IMG/VR virus record: IMGVR_UViG_3300030451_005153
Location: 1 to 23,023 of that record
Reading direction: 5' to 3' (one strand)
DNA: 23,023 nt
Origin: a virus
Shown: positions 7,645-13,517 of the stretch, one piece after another
How the letters are laid out: every line of letters begins with the position of its first letter
How positions within the stretch are numbered: position 1 is the stretch's first letter
Program-made: the position numbers and the translations under genes
The notes under the pieces: model-generated
Databases searched by the model: none
Told to the model about the DNA's origin: nothing
The model's input: only the letters and a program-made list of their open reading frames with translations

Positions 7645-8121
7645 TCACTGGATGAGCTTGATGGGTTGCCCGACCTGGCGATACCAGGAAGGGTTCCAGC
7701 CCGGTGCCTTGATGAAGGCGACAGGCCTGCCCAAGAAGGTGGTGCCAAGCTCAAGCACACTCACCCCTTGGATGCGGTTGACAAGGAAGGTACGCCAGCC
7801 CGGCAGCCCGCCCGTTGCTGTCGCTGACTGCGGGTCAACGTACAGGTGTAGGTAGGTGCGACCGTTCGTGCCCTTCCATATGGCATGAGGGTTCCCCACC
7901 CGCTGCCCCAGGGCGCCAGGTGTGCCCTCGGGCTGCCACTTGTCCTTGTAGAAGAAGGTCACCGGTTGCTTGCGCTCGATGGCCTGGGTCAGGTTGCCGA
8001 GAACGCCGCCCTCGTAGCTGCGGTAATACGCCTGCTTGCGCGTGGCAGGTATGACCGACTCGGGACGCTTGCCAAAGCCGAATATCTGCGCGAGGCGTAG
8101 CCTTATCGACTTAAAGGCCAT
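7645..8121 (-). CDS. WYL-domain-like protein in the head module, 158 aa
   Basis: Residues 45-133 follow the WYL domain layout: NLTQAIERKQPVTFFYKD (start helix and first strand), GQRVGNPHAIWKGTNGRTYL (the r-v-P..l.....yL pattern), then GWRTFLVNRIQGVSVLE and LGTTFLGRP, the usual frldRI..v.l....f..p ending. WYL domains are SH3-like folds, known mainly as ligand- or nucleic-acid-sensing parts of regulators. Here the domain stands alone, without a winged-helix part, between the acidic protein and the scaffold, and its N-terminal arm (residues 1-30) is basic. In this place it could instead be a small head or packaging-associated protein that borrows the fold. The start ATG at 8121 is 2 nt after the previous stop; no strong ribosome binding site is visible, so coupled translation is likely. 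Confidence 0.55.
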   Translation of the reverse strand: MAFKSIRLRLAQIFGFGKRPESVIPATRKQAYYRSYEGGVLGNLTQAIERKQPVTFFYKDKWQPEGTPGALGQRVGNPHAIWKGTNGRTYLHLYVDPQSATATGGLPGWRTFLVNRIQGVSVLELGTTFLGRPVAFIKAPGWNPSWYRQVGQPIKLIQ

Positions 8122-8123
8122 GC

Positions 8124-8633
8124 TTATCGCCGCATACGCTTAGCAAAGTCAAACTCTTCCTCTTCCTCTTCCTCTTCCTCGCCGTCGGGCATGATGACGG
8201 TCTCTTCCTCGACCACCTCTTCCTCAACCGGGGCATCGAGGAACTCAGCGAAGGCCTTGTCGGCTGCGAGCTGGGTGAGGGCTGCGGTGATGGCGGTGAG
8301 CTCGGCGTCGCCCTTGATGTCTTCGAGTTCCACGGGGAACGGCTTTCCGTAGTCGCTTGCTGCTGTTGCCATCATGGCAAGAAATCTTGCAACATCCGCA
8401 TCCATCTCTTCGACGTCGTCGGTGTAGCGCTCGGGCGTCAGGTCGAGCCCCATGACCTTCGCGGCCTTGCTGATGGCCCGGGTGAGGGCGGTGTAGACCT
8501 TCGCCGAGTAGGGCCGGTCTGGGATGGGAACAAGGCCTGCCATCTCCTGCCCGATGAGGTTGTCCTGTTCTTCGGCGATGGCGGCAAGGTCGGCAGGCAT
8601 GCCCTGGGGGGCGCTGGCAATCATGAGAGGCAT
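8124..8633 (-). CDS. acidic protein next to portal, unknown function, 169 aa
   Basis: A helical, acidic protein with no recognised domain. The N-terminal part (MIASAPQGMPADLAAIAEEQ) resembles the proline-rich ends of portal-module proteins. The middle is an amphipathic helix bundle around residues 40-135. The C-terminus has an unbroken run of nine Glu (residues 152-160) and then a short basic tail (FAKRMRR). Such an acid-run-plus-basic-tail layout suggests binding to basic capsid or DNA surfaces, but this is inference. The gene sits between portal and the WYL-like gene and its start overlaps the pattern TGACCCATG with the portal stop. Possible roles are portal accessory, minor head protein, or second scaffold factor; none can be decided from sequence. 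Confidence 0.6.
   Translation of the reverse strand: MPLMIASAPQGMPADLAAIAEEQDNLIGQEMAGLVPIPDRPYSAKVYTALTRAISKAAKVMGLDLTPERYTDDVEEMDADVARFLAMMATAASDYGKPFPVELEDIKGDAELTAITAALTQLAADKAFAEFLDAPVEEEVVEEETVIMPDGEEEEEEEEEFDFAKRMRR
8154..8180. repeat. hexanucleotide microsatellite encoding poly-Glu
   Basis: Four and a half tandem copies of a TCTTCC-type hexamer (27 nt) form the Glu run of the acidic protein. Each six-base unit codes for two Glu (GAG GAA on the minus strand). Repeats of this kind change copy number by slippage, which would change run length in steps of two residues without a frameshift. Confidence 0.8.
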
Positions 8634-8636
8634 GGG

Positions 8637-10334
8637 TCAGGTTCCTTCGGGGGGCATGCCCCCTGCAGCGGGGAAAGGCAGGGGGGCAGGTGGGGCAGGT
8701 GCCTCGACGGGTGCCGGTTCGGTCACCTCGGCAAAGGACTCGGGGAGCTGGTAGGTGCGGACGAGCTCGCCGAGCACTTGGCGAGGGTCGGCCCCGAGCT
8801 GGACCAGGATGGGTACCAGGCGCTCAAGAGCCTGCTGCTTCGTCAGGTCGCTCATCGGGGTGGTGCCCGCGTCGACTGCCCAGTAGCTGAAGTCACCGGT
8901 CAAGTCGTCGGCTGACAGGATGGTGGGGCCGACAGGGTTGGGCAGGCTGAGGGGCTCGGCCTCATCCCCGAGCACAACACTGAGCATGATGTTGTAGGTC
9001 TTCGCAATGCTCGTGATGACCGCGTCTCGGGTGCGCGCCATGCGCCCGACTTCGCTGCTGGTGTAGGCCGCCAGAAGCTGCTGCTCGGTGGCTGTGCTCT
9101 TCGTCACCTCGCCGCGGGTGAACGGTGCAAGCAGGCCGGCTTCGTTGATGTCTGCCTGCACGGTCTGCGCGTACAGGCTGATATCTGCGGGGATGGGCGC
9201 CTGGGGCACCGGCATCATGTTGCCCTCAAGGGGTGCGCCTGGTTGAAGGTCCACCTCGATGAACTCGCCGTCCAGTCCCTGCGCAATCTTCGCCGCACCG
9301 TCCTCGGACAGGAAGCCGGCCCGTACCATCCACTGCCGGGCCATGCGTCGCACACCCTGCGCCTGGTAGGTGCGCATGACGTTCAGCTCTCGGAACTGGT
9401 CAAGGCTCCGACGGATGAGCGAGTAGCCCCGCAGGGGCGTGTCAGGGTCGCGCGAGAAGTAGAGGGGAATGATGGGGACGACCGGCCGCCCGTTGGCTGA
9501 CTTGTAGGGAATGCCCGTTGTCTCGTGCTCTATCTCGGCATCGGGGCGCTCTTCGTCTGCGCCGGCATCGGGGTCGAGGGCACCCACCTGCACCTGCACG
9601 CCCTCGAAGAGCAGCTCTTGCCCGTCTGCGTAGTCGGGCGACCACACGACAAGAGCATCATCGAGCAGGTCATACAGCTCGACTACCCTGACCCACTGCT
9701 CCTCGGGTGGTGTCTGGGTGGGGTCTCCCAGCCCGAGCATCTGGTCCTTGCCTGCGATGCCGGTGCTCTCAATCCACTTGCTGTAGGCCCTCGCCCGCAG
9801 CTCATCGGCGCCCTTGCTGTATCGCTCCGAGGCTTCGAGCAGTGGCATGAGGTAGACGTGCCCCACGTACCGCTGCTGGTCCCAGCTGGTAGCCGTTGCG
9901 TCTACGATGACTTCCCAGGGCGACAGGGCTGCGCAGCTGATGCGCTTGAGCGGGTCTGCCCCCATGACGGGCGCAAGCTTGATGAAGCCTGCCGGGTAGA
10001 TGAGCGCCAGGCGGGTAGCGTCTTCGAGCTGCTCCCTGATGTTGAGCAGGTACTGGTTGGCCGTCGCCTCGGCGACCTCCGCGTTGCCCCGCCCTCGGAT
10101 GTCGGGCAGCACCTCGACCGAGGGGTTCTTCGCGTACAACGAGCCGAGGTAGCTCTCAACGACTGCGTAGGCCTTGGGCACCTCGGTGCGCAGGATGCCG
10201 TCCAAGGTTGGAGCGTTGGTCTCGAAGAAGCGGGTCATGTACAGGTTGCGCAGCTCGCGGAGCTCGTCACGTCGCCCGTCCCAGTAGAGGTCATGTTGCT
10301 GGCAGATGGCAGAACACTGCTCGGGGGTCAGCAT
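8637..10334 (-). CDS. portal protein, 565 aa
   Basis: Portal character comes from position (after large terminase), size and pattern. The N-terminal helix (QQHDLYWDGRRDELRELRNLY) is followed by a region with EVPKAYAVVESYLGSLYAKNPSVEVLPD near residues 50-80. A core of IPLYFSRDPDTPLRGYSLIRRSLDQFREL near residues 285-320 is followed by a long helical stem (LYAQTVQADINEAGLLAPFTRGEVTKSTATEQQ) near residues 405-440. The final 60 residues are Pro/Ala-rich and low-complexity (PAPVEAPAPPAPLPFPAAGG). It would form the dodecameric ring at one capsid vertex, through which the terminase pumps DNA and on which the connector docks. The ATG at 10334 has GAGGCGCCCCT upstream. Tail-end Pro/Ala tract may be flexible and not part of the ring. 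Confidence 0.85.
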   Translation of the reverse strand: MLTPEQCSAICQQHDLYWDGRRDELRELRNLYMTRFFETNAPTLDGILRTEVPKAYAVVESYLGSLYAKNPSVEVLPDIRGRGNAEVAEATANQYLLNIREQLEDATRLALIYPAGFIKLAPVMGADPLKRISCAALSPWEVIVDATATSWDQQRYVGHVYLMPLLEASERYSKGADELRARAYSKWIESTGIAGKDQMLGLGDPTQTPPEEQWVRVVELYDLLDDALVVWSPDYADGQELLFEGVQVQVGALDPDAGADEERPDAEIEHETTGIPYKSANGRPVVPIIPLYFSRDPDTPLRGYSLIRRSLDQFRELNVMRTYQAQGVRRMARQWMVRAGFLSEDGAAKIAQGLDGEFIEVDLQPGAPLEGNMMPVPQAPIPADISLYAQTVQADINEAGLLAPFTRGEVTKSTATEQQLLAAYTSSEVGRMARTRDAVITSIAKTYNIMLSVVLGDEAEPLSLPNPVGPTILSADDLTGDFSYWAVDAGTTPMSDLTKQQALERLVPILVQLGADPRQVLGELVRTYQLPESFAEVTEPAPVEAPAPPAPLPFPAAGGMPPEGT

Positions 10335-10343
10335 AGGGGCGCC

Positions 10344-11891
10344 TCAGAAGGGGAGGGAGTGGGAACGGATACGGCGTGCTTTGCTTCGACTGATGAGGTC
10401 GTCGATGCGCGTTCGGCCCGATTGTAGCGCATGGGTGCGCCAGCTCGACGGGATATCGCGCAGGCAGCGGTATCCTAACGCCATCGCCATAGCGCTGTCA
10501 TCATGCCCGCCCTTGGGCGCCTCGGGTGCGACCTTGCCCGCGGGAATGGTCAGGCTGCGCAGCTCCATCCACGTCACCCGGTCCATGACCTTGACGACCT
10601 GCAAAGACTCGCGCAGGCAGTCGAAGGCCTCAAGCTTGCTCTGCAGGGTGGTGACCCAGGGCTTCTGTTGAGGGCTGCGCCACTGGTAGCGGTAGCCGCA
10701 GTGGGTCAGCTCCAGAAGGAACGCGTGTCCGTGGTTGTTCGACTCCGCAAGCATCAGGGCGTTGTTGTACCTGCTGGCGACCTGGATGCACCGGTGCGCC
10801 CATGCCGCGGGTGTGACCTGGTTGTTCCGCTCGGTGTAGACCGGCTGCATGGTCGAGACCGACACGACGCAGAGGGCCGAGTAGTCACCGCCGACACCAC
10901 CCCCGATGTCGACGCCCATGACGTACCGGTCATGAGGGTGCGGTCCCTCGACTTCCCTGCCGTGCGCCTTGCCGTGTAGCTGGTGCTCAATCACGTGGAT
11001 GTCTTGCAGCACCTCCTCGCCGTAGTACCCGCCCTCCCTGCCGAGGAAGCAGTCATCAAGGCAGGCAGGGTAGTCGCGGCGGAACTTGTAGGGGCCAAGG
11101 GTGCCGAGCTCGCTCCGCCGCCAGGCGAGTTGCCCGTTGCTGAGGTTGTAGGCTTCGGCAAGCTCCGTCTCAGCCTCGGTGCGCTCAAAGTCATCCGGGA
11201 CAGGGTCGCAGTACCTCGGCTCTTCCCACCACCAGTGGGTGATGAGGTGCCAACCGTTCTCAGGCGCTCCTGCAATGAGCTGGCTAAACCGGTCGCCTGG
11301 GTTGTTCGCCGTACTTTCTACCATCAGCAGCCCGTTGCCTACTGCAGGCTTTGCCTGAGCCAGAAGCTCTTCCTGGTCGGGTGCAAAGGCGAACTCGGAC
11401 AGCAGTGCAGCAAGGGGCGTGAACGAACGCAGACCCGTTGCACTCCTTGCGGTGAACGCCTTCAGGGTTGCCCCGGTGTCCGCCAGGCGCAGCTCGCCCT
11501 TGGCCCTGGTGTCGAGCTTGCGCCGCAGGATGCTCGGGGGGTGGTGCATCCACCTCCGATTATCATCGAGCAAGGCCGTGGCAGACTCGGCCCGGAGTGA
11601 CACGAGGGCGAAGAGGGCAGCGGTGGGCGTCGCCGTCCACTGCTGATGCAGCACCATCTTGCAGCCCGTGGTTGCTGCCACCTGCCGCGCCTTGATGACG
11701 ACGATGCGCTTGTGCCCTCGCTTCACCGCGTTGAATATCTTCGTCTGCATCGGCAACGGGGCGAAGGGCACCTCGCGCTTGGTGTCCTTGTCCTGTACGC
11801 GGTGCAGCCTGCAGAACCGTGCAGGGTCGCTCACCAGCCCGCGCACCTGGTCATGCAGCTCGGCCGGTATCGTCGGCGAAACATAGGTCAT
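10344..11891 (-). CDS. terminase large subunit, 515 aa
   Basis: ATPase part: a Walker A-like motif KARQVAATT at residues 67-75 after the strand IVVI, a Walker B-type strand LAALLSEFAF with Glu166 at residues 161-169, and the coupling VEST at residues 191-194. The SE form of Walker B is known from other large terminases. Nuclease part (RNase H-like): Asp328 in VMGVDIG, Glu383 in LAESNNHGH, and Asp464/Asp465 in GGHDDSA. This gives the motor and cutter that cuts concatemers and packages DNA through the portal. The start ATG at 11891 is preceded by GAGAGGACACACTC, a leader also found on replication genes on the other strand. A small-terminase candidate lies immediately upstream. Packaging mode (headful or cohesive end) cannot be decided here. 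Confidence 0.95.
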   Translation of the reverse strand: MTYVSPTIPAELHDQVRGLVSDPARFCRLHRVQDKDTKREVPFAPLPMQTKIFNAVKRGHKRIVVIKARQVAATTGCKMVLHQQWTATPTAALFALVSLRAESATALLDDNRRWMHHPPSILRRKLDTRAKGELRLADTGATLKAFTARSATGLRSFTPLAALLSEFAFAPDQEELLAQAKPAVGNGLLMVESTANNPGDRFSQLIAGAPENGWHLITHWWWEEPRYCDPVPDDFERTEAETELAEAYNLSNGQLAWRRSELGTLGPYKFRRDYPACLDDCFLGREGGYYGEEVLQDIHVIEHQLHGKAHGREVEGPHPHDRYVMGVDIGGGVGGDYSALCVVSVSTMQPVYTERNNQVTPAAWAHRCIQVASRYNNALMLAESNNHGHAFLLELTHCGYRYQWRSPQQKPWVTTLQSKLEAFDCLRESLQVVKVMDRVTWMELRSLTIPAGKVAPEAPKGGHDDSAMAMALGYRCLRDIPSSWRTHALQSGRTRIDDLISRSKARRIRSHSLPF

Positions 11892-11917
11892 GAGTGTGTC
11901 CTCTCAAGACCTGCAGT

Positions 11918-12160
11918 CTACCACTGCTCCACGAGCTTGAGCACGTTCTTCAGCTCCTCGACGTCCGGTGTGTCCGTCGCCTTCTCCGCCCGCACTGCTG
12001 CCGCTTCCTTGCTCCATTCGAGCACCCGCCAGGCGCTATCGAGCTGCGCCTTGTTGGGGGCGCTCCGCCCCTGCAGCGTGCCCTCAATGCAGCTGATGGC
12101 CTCGGGGGCAAGCTTCGCGACTGCCTCAAGAATCTGCTCGGTTGTCATGGGGATAATCAC
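11918..12160 (-). CDS. putative terminase small subunit, 80 aa
   Basis: The first minus-strand gene after the divergent control region and directly upstream of large terminase, which is the usual small-subunit position. It is a short helical protein: MTTEQILEAVAKLAPEA, then NKAQLDSAWRVLEWSKEAAAVRAEK, then a C-terminal helix VEELKNVLKLVEQW. No clear HTH signature is visible, so the terminase assignment is positional. The start chosen is GTG at 12160, because GAGGAG lies 6 nt upstream; the ATG four codons further in (12148) has no ribosome binding site at the right distance, and the longer frame starting further upstream has none either. Family small terminases are often 140-200 aa, so this is short. 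It might instead be a different small packaging or regulatory protein. Confidence 0.55.
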   Translation of the reverse strand: MIIPMTTEQILEAVAKLAPEAISCIEGTLQGRSAPNKAQLDSAWRVLEWSKEAAAVRAEKATDTPDVEELKNVLKLVEQW

Positions 12161-12194
12161 CGTTTTCTCCTCAATGCCGTGCTGACGGGGGCTC

Positions 12195-12369
12195 TGACCC
12201 TGCACACCCGTAAACGCCCTGTTCATGGGGATAGTGCAGGGTGTGTAGTGTATATAGGAAATAAAAAATATAGAACATACAGTGTACTATGTGTACGGGG
12301 AAGTGGGGGGCCAAGGCGCCCTCCCTGCACTTGGGGCGGCTGGTGGGGGTCTTGGGGTGTGCAGGGTCA
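12195..12369. repeat. 15-bp inverted repeat bracketing the A/T-rich core
   Basis: TGACCCTGCACACCC at 12195-12209 is the exact reverse complement of GGGTGTGCAGGGTCA at 12355-12369. The arms are 145 nt apart and enclose the A/T-rich segment. Two more copies of the inner TGCAGGG, one per orientation, lie between the arms. The spacing is too long for a normal hairpin terminator and fits binding sites or an origin boundary. Confidence 0.65.
12267..12295 (-). promoter_or_regulatory. candidate sigma70-like promoter for late genes
   Basis: On the minus strand, TACACA (12290-12295, 4 of 6 matches to TTGACA) is followed after 17 nt by TATATT (12267-12272, 5 of 6 matches to TATAAT). Transcription would start near 12260, about 100 nt before the small-terminase GTG. 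Host sigma preferences are unknown, and A/T-rich DNA gives such matches easily, so this is a candidate only. Confidence 0.4.
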
Positions 12370-12417
12370 AAAGGGGCCGAACAGGGTGCTGACACGGTCT
12401 TGACAAGTTTGGTCCTT

Positions 12418-12459
12418 GTGGGCCATGTGTCCCAATGGTACAAGTGGGCCACCTGTCCC
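12418..12459. repeat. two-copy operator-like direct repeat before the early operon
   Basis: GTGGGCCATGTGTCCC at 12418-12433 and GTGGGCCACCTGTCCC at 12444-12459 match at 14 of 16 bases with a 26-nt period. The second copy contains GTGGGCCAC, an odd palindrome around a central G. They end 13 nt before the first early start codon, next to its ribosome binding site. A binding site for one of the small HTH/RHH proteins encoded downstream is the likely reading. The 26-nt period is not a whole number of helix turns, so cooperative binding on one face is not certain. Confidence 0.55.
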
Positions 12460-12462
12460 GAA

Positions 12463-12685
12463 GGAGCCAAACATGAACCGCACCGCAGTACAAACCATGA
12501 CCGCGCGCCAGTATGTCGAGAGCCAAGGAGTGACGCCCGAGAGCCTGTATGTCGACATCGCTGACGCTTTCATTGACTGGCTTCGTGAAAGCGGCCCAGA
12601 ACTTTCCTTTGAGGAAGAGCAAGACCGCGCTGACCGTTTTTTCGCCAACTACGCCCGGTAATGGAGCCAAACATGACCCGCACCG
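12463..12685 (+). repeat. duplicated start cassette (two 23-nt copies 200 nt apart)
   Basis: GGAGCCAAACATG followed by AACCGCACCG at 12463-12485 recurs at 12663-12685 with a single mismatch (ACCCGCACCG). Each copy comprises ribosome binding site, ATG and the first codons of a small gene. The two genes downstream are otherwise unrelated in sequence. Confidence 0.75.
12473..12661 (+). CDS. first early gene, small unknown protein, 62 aa
   Basis: A small acidic protein (MNRTAVQTMTARQYVESQGV, then TPESLYVDIADAFIDWLRE) of mixed helix character that ends in FEEEQDRADRFFANYAR. No known domain is recognised. The start chosen is ATG at 12473, 6 nt after AAGGAG; the longer frame begins inside the operator-like repeat without a ribosome binding site. 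It is the first gene after the control region, so it would be made early and in quantity. Its acidic, helical nature and position fit a host-takeover or regulatory peptide, but that is context only. The C-terminus overlaps no neighbour; the following gene starts 12 nt after the stop. Confidence 0.6.
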   Translation: MNRTAVQTMTARQYVESQGVTPESLYVDIADAFIDWLRESGPELSFEEEQDRADRFFANYAR

Positions 12686-12753
12686 AACACCTCGAAGCCG
12701 CAGCGAGCGCCCTGCTCATCTGCTCCGCTCTCTTCCTCCTCCTTTCCCTCTGA
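12673..12753 (+). CDS. tiny single-pass membrane peptide, 26 aa
   Basis: A 26-codon frame, MTRTEHLEAAASALLICSAL then FLLLSL, made of a short charged head and an unbroken hydrophobic segment (about residues 9-26). GGAGCC lies 7 nt before the ATG, in the second copy of the duplicated start cassette. The ribosome binding site, the tight fit between its neighbours (11 nt before it, 8 nt after it) and the clear membrane segment support a real gene, although such a short frame can occur by chance. A membrane-acting early peptide is the simplest inference; any target is unknown. Confidence 0.5.
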   Translation: MTRTEHLEAAASALLICSALFLLLSL

Positions 12754-12761
12754 GGTTCCCC

Positions 12762-13007
12762 ATGAGTACAGCCGAAGCCCTCCGCCTCTACTGCGACCCC
12801 GAGCGCACACCTGCCCGCAGCATGGCCGCACAGCTCGACCAGCTTGCCGCAGCGAGCTCGAAGCTCATCACCGAGATGAAAGACCTGAGCCCCGCGGACC
12901 TGTATCAGGCGCTCTACAAGCTCAACCGACAGATTGACTACACCTGCGGAGAAGTCGCCGGTGCAGTCATCGCCCTCGAAGACCTCCACAAGGAGCAAGC
13001 ACGATGA
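12762..13007 (+). CDS. small helical protein, unknown function, 81 aa
   Basis: An almost fully helical protein: MSTAEALRLYCDPERTPARS is followed by LDQLAAASSKLITEMKDLSP, ADLYQALYKLNRQIDYTCGE and AGAVIALEDLHKEQAR. Heptad-like spacing of Leu/Ile/Ala suggests a helical hairpin or small coiled coil. The start is ATG at 12762 with GAGG upstream; the longer frame to 12549 lies inside the preceding gene. The stop overlaps the next start by 4 nt (ATGA), so it is coupled to the RHH-like protein that follows and may be its partner, though no evidence beyond coupling exists. No known family is recognised. Confidence 0.65.
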   Translation: MSTAEALRLYCDPERTPARSMAAQLDQLAAASSKLITEMKDLSPADLYQALYKLNRQIDYTCGEVAGAVIALEDLHKEQAR

Positions 13008-13189
13008 ACACTACATCCTTCCGCCCTCGCCTCAGCGCCGAGCTTGAGCACAACATCAAGGCCGCGGCCGCCCTCGCAAAGCTCTCGGTGCCCCAGTACT
13101 TCGAGCAGGTCATCGGCCCGATGGTGCAGACCGACAAGAACCGCCGCATCGAGCGCCAGGCACTGCAGCGCATGGCAGGTGTAGAGTGA
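13004..13189 (+). CDS. ribbon-helix-helix-like small regulator, 61 aa
   Basis: The sequence FRPRLSAELEHNIKAAAALA followed by KLSVPQYFEQVIGPMVQ fits the ribbon-helix-helix layout: a short strand (about residues 4-10), a helix, a turn and a second helix ending in a hydrophobic stretch. This is the Arc/MetJ/CopG class, where a dimer reads DNA with a two-stranded sheet. The 61-aa length is normal for that class. AAGGAG lies about 8 nt before the ATG, which overlaps the previous stop by 4 nt. A likely target is the repeat at 12418-12459 or the inverted repeat at 12195-12369, but this is inference. The class call itself is made from pattern only. Confidence 0.55.
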   Translation: MNTTSFRPRLSAELEHNIKAAAALAKLSVPQYFEQVIGPMVQTDKNRRIERQALQRMAGVE

Positions 13190-13389
13190 GCGCAATGGAA
13201 TCCCTCTTGGTGGGGCTGCTGTCCTCGACCGACCGCCCCGAGGTGCGCCTGCGCTGGAACACTCGCACCCAGCAGTTCTCCTGCCGCATCTACGCCCGCA
13301 ACCGCGACAAGACCGGCCACGGTGTCGGCCCGACTGTTGCCGAAGCTGTGCAGGCTGCCACCGTCGACCGGATGGGGGGTGCAAAGTGA
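13186..13389 (+). CDS. small beta-beta-alpha protein, unknown function, 67 aa
   Basis: Strand-like segments VRLRWNTRTQQFSCRIYARN are followed by a helix from GPTVAEAVQAATVDRM, giving a beta-beta-alpha outline with basic strands. A GTG start at 13186 overlaps the previous stop (GTGA), with GGCAGG upstream; ATG at 13195 is an alternative start giving a protein three residues shorter. The final codons overlap the next gene's GTG. A later gene (82 aa) has the same outline, with RPTRLEAMAAATSHM where this one has GPTVAEAVQAA, so the two may be diverged duplicates. The basic strand pair suggests nucleic acid contact, but no family is recognised. Confidence 0.6.
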   Translation: MSAMESLLVGLLSSTDRPEVRLRWNTRTQQFSCRIYARNRDKTGHGVGPTVAEAVQAATVDRMGGAK

Positions 13390-13517
13390 CCCGCTCACAC
13401 GTTGCCCTCCTCCTTCTCGCCCTCGCCCTCGGCCGTTGCAGCTATGAGGCAGGCCTTCGCAAGGGCTCAGAAGATGGCTGGTGGCAGTGCATGGCCGAGC
13501 ACGGGGAGGTCGCATGA
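13386..13517 (+). CDS. small exported or membrane peptide, 43 aa
   Basis: A 43-codon frame with GTG start at 13386, overlapping the previous stop (GTGA) and ending in an ATGA overlap with the next start. The peptide has a basic tip (MTRSH), a hydrophobic stretch VALLLLALALG, then RCSYEAGLRKGSEDGWWQCM. The hydrophobic core looks like a signal peptide or membrane anchor. The Cys after GR resembles but does not fit a lipobox, because the preceding residue should be small and is Arg. The perfect overlaps on both sides and the short intergenic distances argue for a real gene. Its function is unknown. Confidence 0.6.
   Translation: MTRSHVALLLLALALGRCSYEAGLRKGSEDGWWQCMAEHGEVA

Larger units (their letters stand above)
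12161..12472. promoter_or_regulatory. divergent non-coding control region between late and early units
   Basis: About 312 nt without a convincing gene, flanked by divergent genes. It has an A/T-rich core (about 12243-12297) in an otherwise GC-rich genome, repeated TGCAGGG-type motifs in both orientations (12195-12209, 12235-12242, 12323-12329, 12360-12367), and a two-copy direct repeat at its right end. The expected contents are promoters for both directions and operators for the small regulators encoded next to it. An origin of replication is also possible, because A/T-rich DNA bordered by repeats lies next to a replication operon. Confidence 0.7.

Noticed and set aside
9525-10427. Plus-strand frame of 300 aa opposite the portal gene
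   Set aside because: Antisense frame to a well supported portal gene, without ribosome binding site.
12195-12369. 15-bp inverted repeat as an attachment site or mobile element end
   Set aside because: No integrase or transposase in the window, no direct target duplication, and the repeat sits in a divergent promoter region.
12400-12428. TTGACA hexamer at 12400-12405 as early -35 box
   Set aside because: At 17 nt spacing the -10 position reads CCATGT, matching TATAAT at one base only. It may still be a promoter of another sigma class, but is not supported.
12289-12564. Possible 91-aa plus-strand gene inside the control region
   Set aside because: No ribosome binding site, overlaps the first early gene in another frame, and spans the repeats that look regulatory.
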